A stretch of 64,000 nucleotides of DNA from Sphingomonas crocodyli. Lineage in GTDB: Bacteria; Pseudomonadota; Alphaproteobacteria; Sphingomonadales; Sphingomonadaceae. Each line of letters opens with the position of its first letter. Position 1 is the stretch's first letter. Location: the NCBI RefSeq assembly GCF_004005865.1, contig NZ_SACN01000006.1, positions 62,001 to 126,000 on the forward strand, in the 5' to 3' direction. Below, piece after piece: positions 1-6,733 of the stretch. The notes beneath the pieces are model-generated. The model was not told the origin of the DNA. It did no database searches and worked only from the letters and a program-made list of their open reading frames with translations. The translations under genes and the position numbers were made by a program.

Positions 1-81
1 CTGCGCGAAAGCGGGAATGGCGAGCATCCCGCAGGCGAGCGCAGTCAAAGACAAGGCATGACGGATCGTCTTGCGATTCAT
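1..81 (-). CDS. Exported protein, N-terminal signal peptide only (cut by window edge)
   Basis: Reading leftward from an ATG at 81, 27 codons run to the window edge. They encode a typical Sec signal peptide: a basic start (MNRKTIRH), a hydrophobic core rich in Leu and Ala, and an AFA-Q ending that suits signal peptidase I. A purine-rich ribosome binding site (GGAAGGGG) lies just upstream. The mature protein is outside the window, so its function cannot be named; an outer-membrane receptor or other exported protein is possible. Confidence 0.6.
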   Translation of the reverse strand, partial: MNRKTIRHALSLTALACGMLAIPAFAQ

Positions 82-165
82 GGCATTTCCCCTTCCTGTC
101 GCGGCCGGTTGTTCCCGGTCCGCTGTTCGCAGCAATTCATATGACTCTTTTACGGGCTACACAAT

Positions 166-1539
166 TCAAACTGGCAATAACGGCCGCACGAGGCCGTTGA
201 GGTAGAGCGATCCCGGCACCGCGAGCAGGAAAGCCCGGCGGCAGACATTGGCGTGGAGCAGCCGCAGCAGCGCCTCGTCCGCCTCCGGCCCGGCGGCCTC
301 GACAAAGGCTTCGAGCAGCCGATCGGCCTCCGCGACATCGGCGGGTGCCTCCCCGACCATCCGCGCCACATCGGCCAGATAGTCGGCCTCCAGCTTCGGC
401 CCGTAGAGCGCGATCCGTTCCAGATAAGCGGTCAGCGATCGCTGGACATTCTTGCGATAGGCGGCGACCGGATCGGCTTCGGGCAGTTCGCCGACCATGC
501 TGGCCATCGCGAAGATCGGCGCGTCGGCCCAGCCGTGGCGCTCGGGCGGCGGCGCGGGCGGGTCCAGCGCCACGCCGATGCACTCGGCGATCGCTTCCAG
601 CGCCTGCTTCGCCTCCCAGACGATCCAGACGAGATATTCGACATAATCGGCATCGGGCTGGGGCGCGGCCAGAAACTGATCCATGCACAGGCACGACGCC
701 ATCGTCCCCGCCAGCGCGAAGGCCGCGGTGTGGAAACGGATCGCAGGCAGATCGACCGGCCAGCCGCCCGCCGCTTCGTAGAGCGCATAGAAGCTGGGAA
801 TGTCGCCCAGATCCTCCCACTGCCCGCGGATGCGCAGCGCGGCGAGGTCCATCATCGGATCGCCGATCACGCTCAGCTCGAAATCCATCAGCGCGGTCAG
901 CTCCGCGCCATCGAACAGGAACTGGCCTGCATCGCAGGCGGTATAGCAGGCGGGTCGCGCCGAAGGCGGCGCATTGCGCTCAACCCAGCGCGCGGCGAAG
1001 GCGACCAGCGGATCGGCGCGCCGCCGCTCGGTCTTGTAGCGCGCATGGATATCGTCGAACTGCGACAGGGTCAGCGCGCGGGGACTGTCGGGCAGCCGCA
1101 GCCCGGCCGCCACGAACGGCGCGATATCCAGCCGGTGCATCTGCACAATCTGCGCGGCGAGTTGTCGGCGCACCGCCTCCACATCCTGCGCGCTGTCGGC
1201 GGTCGCAAGGTTCGATCGCCCCGCCACCCGGTCCATCACGATGCCGGGCAATTCCTCGATCAGCCCGTGGACATGCGGCACCCGAAGCCCGCCCGCTTCG
1301 AGCAGGCGCCACACGGCGCATTCGCGTTCGAGCGAATAAGGCAGGAAATTCTCGACCCGCTCACCGCGCACATAGAGCGCCAGGGTGCGGCCATCGCGTT
1401 CGACATCGACATGCCAGGCCGGGCGCCAGCGCCCCTGCCGCACGGTGCGGACCACCCGTCCGCCGACATTCGCCTCGATCCAGCGGGCGATCTGCCGCTC
1501 GGCAGCGTCCGCCCGCGGGCGCTCCTCCTCCACCAACAT
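166..1539 (-). CDS. Phosphotransferase-family (APH/choline-kinase fold) protein with degenerate active site
   Basis: A 457-residue protein with the kinase-like fold of aminoglycoside and choline phosphotransferases. The Brenner-type loop that normally reads HGDxxxxN is YTACDAGQF here: Asp203 is kept, but the His and Asn positions are Thr and Gln. The metal-binding DFELSVIGDP motif (Asp219, Glu221, Asp227) is intact. About 120 further residues follow the kinase core. I chose the ATG at 1539 because GGAG sits 6 bases upstream; the longer reading frame opens with a TTG at 1593 that has no binding site. In sphingomonads such proteins are rarely drug-resistance enzymes, and the substrate is unknown. 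The gene is divergent from a TetR gene, which probably controls it. Confidence 0.75.
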   Translation of the reverse strand: MLVEEERPRADAAERQIARWIEANVGGRVVRTVRQGRWRPAWHVDVERDGRTLALYVRGERVENFLPYSLERECAVWRLLEAGGLRVPHVHGLIEELPGIVMDRVAGRSNLATADSAQDVEAVRRQLAAQIVQMHRLDIAPFVAAGLRLPDSPRALTLSQFDDIHARYKTERRRADPLVAFAARWVERNAPPSARPACYTACDAGQFLFDGAELTALMDFELSVIGDPMMDLAALRIRGQWEDLGDIPSFYALYEAAGGWPVDLPAIRFHTAAFALAGTMASCLCMDQFLAAPQPDADYVEYLVWIVWEAKQALEAIAECIGVALDPPAPPPERHGWADAPIFAMASMVGELPEADPVAAYRKNVQRSLTAYLERIALYGPKLEADYLADVARMVGEAPADVAEADRLLEAFVEAAGPEADEALLRLLHANVCRRAFLLAVPGSLYLNGLVRPLLPV

Positions 1540-1552
1540 CGCCGTCTCCGCG

Positions 1553-1605
1553 GTTTCGATAACTGAAACTACATCAGGAAAAATGAAATGCAATCATGTC
1601 ATTTC
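1553..1605. promoter_or_regulatory. Two candidate TetR operators between phosphotransferase and TetR genes
   Basis: Two inverted repeats lie in the divergent intergenic region. One is GTTTC-N7-GAAAC at 1553-1569, 14 bases before the phosphotransferase start. The other is GAAATG-N9-CATTTC at 1585-1605. Their lengths (17 and 21 bases) suit TetR dimers. Assigning them to the adjacent TetR protein is inference. Confidence 0.4.
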
Positions 1606-1654
1606 GTTTCCTTCGGGACTTGCGCCGCCTGCCGACTTCGCGAATGACAAGGCG

Positions 1655-2320
1655 ATGACCAGCAATGTCGCGTTCGCGCGGCCGGCCAATCGCGCCGGGC
1701 GCCCCACCAAGGCCGATCTCGAACGGCGCAAGGCGCGCATCGTCGAGGTGGCCGAGGCCATGTTCATCGAACAGGGTTTCGCCGCGACCACGCTGGAAGG
1801 GATTGCGCGCGAGGCGGGTGTCGCGACGCGCACGCTCTATCATCATTATGGCGACAAGGCCGCCTTGTTCCGCGTGATCGTGCAGGAACGCACGCGGATG
1901 GGATCGCCGACGGAGATCTACGCGCTCGACGCGATCGGCAAACGCCACGATCCGCGCGACGTGCTGCGCGCCGCCACCCGCCGGCTGCTGTCGATCTGCC
2001 TGTCGCCCGAAACCATCGCGATCGAACAGATGATGGTCGCGGATATGAAGCGCTTCCCCGATCTGCCGCAAAGCGTGGTCGCGCCCAATGTCGCCCAGTT
2101 GCAGGACAGCCTGGCCGATCTGCTGCGCTCGATGGAGAGCCACCATCTGATCGGCGCGATCGACCACGATGCCGCCGCCAAATATTTCATCGACCTGATG
2201 GTGGGCATGGCATCGTTCCACCTGCTGGTCGGCTATGCCGAAGGCGTGCCCGACGATGCCGAGATCGATCGCAAGATCGACCTGTTTCTGGCTGGCCTCG
2301 ATGCGCTCAAGCGGGCATGA
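1655..2320 (+). CDS. TetR/AcrR-family transcriptional regulator
   Basis: A 221-residue regulator. After a basic N-terminus (GRPTKADLERRK), residues about 20-70 form the TetR helix-turn-helix (VAEAMFIEQGF...TTLEGIAREAGVATRTLYHHYGDKAALF). The C-terminal ligand domain cannot be assigned to a ligand. The start is the ATG at 1655; the frame stays open upstream, but only into the leader of the divergent phosphotransferase gene. A second TetR gene follows 7 bases after its stop, so the two are probably cotranscribed. Likely targets are its own promoter and the divergent phosphotransferase gene. Confidence 0.85.
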   Translation: MTSNVAFARPANRAGRPTKADLERRKARIVEVAEAMFIEQGFAATTLEGIAREAGVATRTLYHHYGDKAALFRVIVQERTRMGSPTEIYALDAIGKRHDPRDVLRAATRRLLSICLSPETIAIEQMMVADMKRFPDLPQSVVAPNVAQLQDSLADLLRSMESHHLIGAIDHDAAAKYFIDLMVGMASFHLLVGYAEGVPDDAEIDRKIDLFLAGLDALKRA

Positions 2321-2327
2321 GGGGCCG

Positions 2328-2984
2328 ATGGCACGAACCAATGCAGCGCGGGTGAGCGAGGAAATTCCAACGATCGGACGCGCCGAACTGCGCAAGCGCG
2401 CCAAGGCCGATACGATCCTGCAGGCCGCGCGCGAGCTGTTCCTCGAACATGGCTATAGCGGCGCCACCACCGACATGATCCAGGCGCGTGCCGCCGTTTC
2501 CAAATCGACCCTCTATTCGCATTTCCCGACCAAGGAGGTGCTGTTCGAGGCGGTGTGCAAGCTCGGCTCCGACGCGTTCGAAGCGATGCTGGCCAACGCC
2601 GTCGGCACCGAGACCGAACCGCGCCGCTTCCTCCAGCGCTTCGGGGTCGAGTTCCTCGCTTATCTCTTCTCCGAAGAGGGCAAGGCGTTCTTCCGGCTGA
2701 TGGTGGAGGCGAGCAAAAGCTTCCCGCAGCTCGGGCCGATCTTCTACGGCGCGGGCATCAAGGCCTCGACCGACATGATCGAGCGTTACCTTTCCGGCGC
2801 GCATGCGGCGAAGCTGCTGCTGGTCGAAGATCCGGCGCTGTCGTCCGAACACTTCATGGGGATGCTGCGGGGCGACCTGCACCTGCGCGTCATCCTGAAC
2901 ATCGGCGCGCCGCCGCGCAGCGCCGAACTCGACGCCTATGTGGCGGCGACCGTCGACCGCTTCCTGAAGGCCCACACCACCTGA
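2328..2984 (+). CDS. TetR/AcrR-family transcriptional regulator
   Basis: A 218-residue regulator starting at the ATG at 2328, only 7 bases after the previous TetR stop. The helix-turn-helix lies near residues 30-75 (TILQAARELFLEHGYSGA...AAVSKSTLYSHFPTKEVLFEAV). The C-terminal part resembles TetR proteins of the AcrR/AefR type that control efflux or fatty-acid genes, but no ligand can be named. Its TGA at 2982-2984 directly abuts the convergent stop of the next TetR gene at 2985, leaving no room for a terminator. Confidence 0.85.
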   Translation: MARTNAARVSEEIPTIGRAELRKRAKADTILQAARELFLEHGYSGATTDMIQARAAVSKSTLYSHFPTKEVLFEAVCKLGSDAFEAMLANAVGTETEPRRFLQRFGVEFLAYLFSEEGKAFFRLMVEASKSFPQLGPIFYGAGIKASTDMIERYLSGAHAAKLLLVEDPALSSEHFMGMLRGDLHLRVILNIGAPPRSAELDAYVAATVDRFLKAHTT

Positions 2985-3536
2985 TCAGTAGTTGGTCAGG
3001 CCCAGGATCAGGATATCGATCGACTTGAACGCGCGGCGTTCGCCCTCTTCGGTGCGGATGTTCCAGGTGAAGGCGAGCGCGAGCTGGACATCGATCGGCT
3101 CGATCTCCGTCGAAATCATGCCGGCGGCGATACAGGCATTGGTGAGGTGCGCGATCGCGAGGTGGACGGGCAGATGCGCCTCCATCCGCTGCTGCTCGGT
3201 CAGCGCCGCCGTGAGCAGTTGGGAGAACCCCGTCTGCCGCCGCGCCAGTTCGACGACGCGACGACACCATGCGCGCAACGCTTCGATCGGCGGCAATTGC
3301 TCGGTCAGCTCGCGCGCCAGATCGACCACGCCCTGCAGATCGGCGCGATAGACCGCGACCACCAGCGCCTCGCGCGTCGGGAAATGGCGGTAGAGCGTGC
3401 CCGGTCCCACCGCCGCCAGCTTCGCGATCGCATTGAGCGACGTCGCCGGATCGGCGGCCAGCGCGTCGCGCGCGACTTCGAGAATGCGTTCGCGATTGGC
3501 CTGTGCGTCGGAACGTAAGGGAACAGCGACAGTCAT
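2985..3536 (-). CDS. TetR/AcrR-family regulator, divergent from amidohydrolase
   Basis: A 183-residue TetR protein with an N-terminal helix-turn-helix (ILEVARDALAADPATSLNAIAKLAAVGPGTLYRHFPTREAL split over residues about 18-60) and a C-terminal domain of the type found in regulators of oxidoreductase genes. It is transcribed away from the amidohydrolase at 3675, and the 138 bases between them hold overlapping palindromes on a promoter-like sequence. Control of that gene, and perhaps of the oxidoreductase and receptor downstream, is therefore likely but inferred from position. Confidence 0.85.
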   Translation of the reverse strand: MTVAVPLRSDAQANRERILEVARDALAADPATSLNAIAKLAAVGPGTLYRHFPTREALVVAVYRADLQGVVDLARELTEQLPPIEALRAWCRRVVELARRQTGFSQLLTAALTEQQRMEAHLPVHLAIAHLTNACIAAGMISTEIEPIDVQLALAFTWNIRTEEGERRAFKSIDILILGLTNY

Positions 3537-3549
3537 GGGATTCCCATAG

Positions 3550-3589
3550 TTGACTGAAACGGAGAAGTCTCCGATATTCGATAATCGGA
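3550..3589 (+). promoter_or_regulatory. Candidate promoter with overlapping TetR-type operators
   Basis: TTGACT (3550-3555) and GATATT (3573-3578) are separated by 17 bases, a good sigma-70-like match pointing toward the amidohydrolase gene. Two palindromes cover it: CGGAGA-N2-TCTCCG at 3560-3573 in the spacer, and TCCGAT-N8-ATCGGA at 3570-3589 over the -10 element. A repressor bound there would block RNA polymerase. The divergent TetR gene at 3536 is the natural candidate. Confidence 0.5.
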
Positions 3590-3632
3590 CGGCATAAAAG
3601 AATCAGAGGACCGTTTCTAACCCATTGTCATC

Positions 3633-3656
3633 CTTGCCGGGTGGGAGCCCGGCAAG
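3633..3656. repeat. Hairpin in the amidohydrolase leader, possible single-arm palindromic repeat
   Basis: CTTGCCGGG and CCCGGCAAG form a perfect 9-bp stem around a 6-base loop, ending 18 bases before the start codon. The preceding GTCATCC resembles the start of the GTCATCCCGGC palindromic elements found elsewhere in this window, so it may be a worn single-arm copy. There is no T-tract, so it is not an obvious terminator. Confidence 0.45.
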
Positions 3657-3674
3657 CCAGGTGGAGAGGCTGCC

Positions 3675-5429
3675 ATGAGCTACAATATCCTTATCAAGGG
3701 CGGGACCGTGATCGACGGTCAGAACAATCCGCCGTTCAAGGCCGACGTCCGCGTTTCGGGCGGCAAGATCGTCAAGGTCGGCGAAAATCTTCAGCGCGAG
3801 GGCGTCGAGCGCGTGGTGGATGCCACCGGCTGCTACGTGACCCCCGGCTTCATCGAAACGCACAACCATTATGATGCGCCGATGTGGTGGATGCCCAACA
3901 TGTTCCCGCTGCCGGGCTATGGCATCACCACCTCGATCAACGCCAATTGTGGCTTCGGCGCGGCCCCGGTGCCCGATACGAAGGAAGCCAAGGACGCCAT
4001 GATCGGCATCTTCTCCTTCTTCGAAGACATCCCCCTGCAGCCGTTCCACGAACAGCTCCCCTGGGACTGGAAGACGTGGGGCGAATATCGCGATTCGATG
4101 CAGCGCCACCTGAAGGTGCCGCTGAACTTCGAATTCTTCGCCGGCCACCAGCCGATCCGCCTCGCGGCGATGGGCATGGACGCAACCAAGCGCGTCGCGA
4201 CCGACGAAGAAATCAAGACGATGCAGGACATGCTGCGCGAGGCGCTCGACGCCGGCGCCTGCGGCTTCTCGTCGAACACGATGGACTATGACGGCGACGG
4301 CAACCCCGTCCCCTCGCTCCTGGCCGACGATCGCGAGTTCAACGCGCTATTCGACGTGATGGACGAATATCCCGACAAGACCGTCGAGATCATCATCTCC
4401 ACCTTCCAGCGCTTCACCGGCGTCGCCGACATGGAGCGGCTGGTGCCGATGCTGAAGGATCGCAAGTTCCGCACCCAGTGGGCCGGCGTCCCCTTCCTGA
4501 AATATCAGCTGTCGCGCGGCATCGCCCCGCTGATCGACGAGCATGAGCGTTACAAGAAGGAAGGCTGGCCGCTCTACACCGGCTTCACCCATGTCGCCCC
4601 GGCGACGATGATCAACTTCAATTCGCCGCTCACCTTCGCGCAGAACAACATTCTCGCCTGGGTCGAGGTCGCGCGCGAAACCAACGCGACCAAGAAGCTG
4701 GAACTGCTCCAGAACGAGGAATGGCGCGAGCGCGCCCGCGCTTCGTGGGAGGAGATGTATCCGCAGGCGATGTGGCGCAAGCCGGAGACGGTCATCATGC
4801 GCGACAGCCAGTATCGCGTCGGGCCCTATGGTTCGAACGTCACGTTCAAGGACGTGCTCGATCTGCGCGGCGACAATGTCCATCCGTCGGACGCGCTGGC
4901 CGATTGGGTGATCGAGAACGGCATCGGATCGACGCTGGGCTACGGCATGGAGATCAATTCGCAGCAGCAGATCATCGATCTGTTCAAGGACGAGAATGCG
5001 CTCGGCAACATCTCGGACTCGGGCGCGCATGCGCAGATGCTGTGCGGCATTGGCGATCATATCGATCTGATCAACAGCTATGCCCGCGACAACAATCACC
5101 TGACGATCGAAATGGCGGTCTATAATCTGACCGGCAAGCTCGCCAACTTCTTCGGCTTCCGCGATCGCGGCCATATCGCGGAGGGCAAGACCGCCGACAT
5201 CGCGATCTGGAACATCGACGAGATCGAGCGTCGTCCGATGATCAAGGAGTTCGACGTTCCCGATGGTTCGGGCGGTCGCGCCTATCGCTACACCCGCGAC
5301 GCCGCGCCGATGCGCATGACGCTGGTGCATGGCGAACCCGTCTTCGACGGCGGCAGCTTCACCGGTGCCTATCCGGGCCGCATCGCCGGCCACGAAACGC
5401 ACGAAGCCTTCGCGCAGGCGGCCGAATAA
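3675..5429 (+). CDS. D-aminoacylase-type amidohydrolase
   Basis: A 584-residue member of the amidohydrolase superfamily, closest in layout to N-acyl-D-amino-acid deacylases. Residues 1-55 form the small beta-sandwich (NILIKGGTVIDG). The metal motif is THNHYDAP (His63, His65, Asp67). GFSSN and the late SDSGAHAQ segment match the D-aminoacylase barrel, and the C-terminal ADIAIWN strand closes the sandwich. The actual substrate could be an N-acyl amino acid or another amide, and the family name should not be over-read. The start is supported by GGAGAGG 6 bases upstream. A TetR regulator is divergent and a terminator follows at 5446. Confidence 0.8.
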   Translation: MSYNILIKGGTVIDGQNNPPFKADVRVSGGKIVKVGENLQREGVERVVDATGCYVTPGFIETHNHYDAPMWWMPNMFPLPGYGITTSINANCGFGAAPVPDTKEAKDAMIGIFSFFEDIPLQPFHEQLPWDWKTWGEYRDSMQRHLKVPLNFEFFAGHQPIRLAAMGMDATKRVATDEEIKTMQDMLREALDAGACGFSSNTMDYDGDGNPVPSLLADDREFNALFDVMDEYPDKTVEIIISTFQRFTGVADMERLVPMLKDRKFRTQWAGVPFLKYQLSRGIAPLIDEHERYKKEGWPLYTGFTHVAPATMINFNSPLTFAQNNILAWVEVARETNATKKLELLQNEEWRERARASWEEMYPQAMWRKPETVIMRDSQYRVGPYGSNVTFKDVLDLRGDNVHPSDALADWVIENGIGSTLGYGMEINSQQQIIDLFKDENALGNISDSGAHAQMLCGIGDHIDLINSYARDNNHLTIEMAVYNLTGKLANFFGFRDRGHIAEGKTADIAIWNIDEIERRPMIKEFDVPDGSGGRAYRYTRDAAPMRMTLVHGEPVFDGGSFTGAYPGRIAGHETHEAFAQAAE

Positions 5430-5445
5430 CCACGGCGATCTGACA

Positions 5446-5480
5446 GGCGGCGTCCCATACGGGGCGCCGCCTTGTCCTTT
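5446..5480 (+). terminator. Rho-independent-like terminator after the amidohydrolase
   Basis: GGCGGCG (5446-5452) pairs with CGCCGCC (5465-5471), and an inner CCC/GGG pairing extends the stem. TTGTCCTTT follows. It starts 16 bases after the stop codon and separates the amidohydrolase from the downstream oxidoreductase. Confidence 0.65.
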
Positions 5481-5581
5481 ACACTCTGTCGCATTTTACG
5501 AGTGACCGGAGGCGGGTGCTTCGCGCCCGTCGCAATAGTGTGTTTAGCTGCTCCGATAACAAAGCCCACGGAGAGGCCGGC

Positions 5582-6502
5582 ATGAAGTTCAGTTTCGCTC
5601 TGCCCAACACGGTTCAGCTCAAGGCGCTCGGCAACGACTGGGAACGCAGCGTCGACGGCGCCGCGCAGACCGCGATGATCAAGCGCGCCGATGCGCTGGG
5701 CTTCGACATGGTGGCGGTGCCCGAACATTTCCTGGTGCCGACCGAACATATCGAGCTGTCCGGCGCGCATTATTTCGATAGCGCGGCGGGCATGGCCTAT
5801 CTGGCCGGCGCGACCGATCGCATCCGCGTCAACAGCTGCCTCACCATCCTGCCGCTCCACAATCCGGTGCTGTTGGCCAAGGCGCTGTCGACGATCGATT
5901 TCATGAGCGGTGGGCGCGTCACCTGCACCTTCGGCGTCGGCTGGCTGAAGGAGGAGTTCGATCTGCTGCGCGTCCCCTTCCACGAACGCGGCAAGATGAG
6001 CGACGAATATCTGGCGGCAATGGTCGAACTGTGGACCAGCGACAATCCATGCTTCGAAGGCCAATATGTCTCGTTCAAGGATGCGGCGTTCGAACCCAAG
6101 CCGGTGCAGAAGCCGCATCTGCCGATCTGGATGGGCGGCGATGCCGACGGCCCGCTCAAGCGCGCGGCGCGCTATGCCAGCGGCTGGATCCCGTTCCTGA
6201 CCAAGGAAGCCGACATCCCCGCGCGGATCGACTTCATCAAGTCGCAGTCCGATTATAAGGGCGGCCCGTTCGACGTGTCCTACAGCCTCGTCACCTCCGC
6301 GATCGGCGAAGGCCATGTCGTGCAGGACAATCCCGAAATGCACGTCCAGCGCAGCGTGCAATATTATGTCGATCGCATCGGTCAGCTTGGCGAACTGGGT
6401 GTCACCTACACCGCGGTTCCCGCGCTCGAGGCCAAGAGCGTCGAAGCCTATATGGACCATGCCCAATGGGTGATGGAGGAGATCAAGCCCAAGGTGAGCT
6501 GA
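5582..6502 (+). CDS. Luciferase-like (LLM class) flavin-dependent oxidoreductase
   Basis: A 306-residue bacterial luciferase-like monooxygenase of the type automatically named F420-dependent (TIGR03619-like). The TIM-barrel signatures are present: VPEHF after the second strand, TDRIRVNSCLTILPLHNPVLLAK, FGVGWLKEEFD, and the PKPVQKPHLPIWMGGD segment. Sphingomonads may use FMN rather than F420, so the cofactor is left open. The ATG at 5582 has GGAGAGG upstream. A terminator separates it from the amidohydrolase, so it probably has its own promoter. A structured leader and a TonB receptor follow. The substrate is unknown. Confidence 0.8.
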   Translation: MKFSFALPNTVQLKALGNDWERSVDGAAQTAMIKRADALGFDMVAVPEHFLVPTEHIELSGAHYFDSAAGMAYLAGATDRIRVNSCLTILPLHNPVLLAKALSTIDFMSGGRVTCTFGVGWLKEEFDLLRVPFHERGKMSDEYLAAMVELWTSDNPCFEGQYVSFKDAAFEPKPVQKPHLPIWMGGDADGPLKRAARYASGWIPFLTKEADIPARIDFIKSQSDYKGGPFDVSYSLVTSAIGEGHVVQDNPEMHVQRSVQYYVDRIGQLGELGVTYTAVPALEAKSVEAYMDHAQWVMEEIKPKVS

Positions 6503-6526
6503 ACCAAACGCTCCGTTTCGGTTCCG

Positions 6527-6598
6527 CTGTTGCCTTGATGCAACAGTAGGGGCGCGAAGCAAATTCACCATTCGGCTCGCTGTGCGAGCCGGCGCCCC
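6527..6598 (+). other. Structured RNA-like leader between oxidoreductase and TonB receptor
   Basis: Within the 231-base gap 6503-6733, CTGTTGC/GCAACAG (6527-6546) forms one hairpin. GGGGCGC (6549-6555) and GCGCCCC (6592-6598) then close around an inner CGGCTCG/CGAGCCG hairpin (6573-6591). No T-tract follows, so this is not a classical terminator. No known riboswitch consensus was recognised. The rest of the gap (6599-6720) shows a lone TTGACA at 6672-6677 without a convincing -10 partner. Confidence 0.35.
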
Positions 6599-6733
6599 AT
6601 GCCGCAGGTCAATCCGGCCGTCTGCGGACTATTCGCGCATTTCCGCCATTATGGACTTGCAATCGGTCGCATTGACAATGCGCACCCCGATCCGCCTGGG
6701 AAATCCTGTCATTCTTTGACGGGAGGGTGTTTC

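Noticed and set aside
6672..6700. Sigma-70 promoter with TTGACA at 6672 for the TonB receptor
   Set aside because: No acceptable -10 element is found 16-18 bases downstream.
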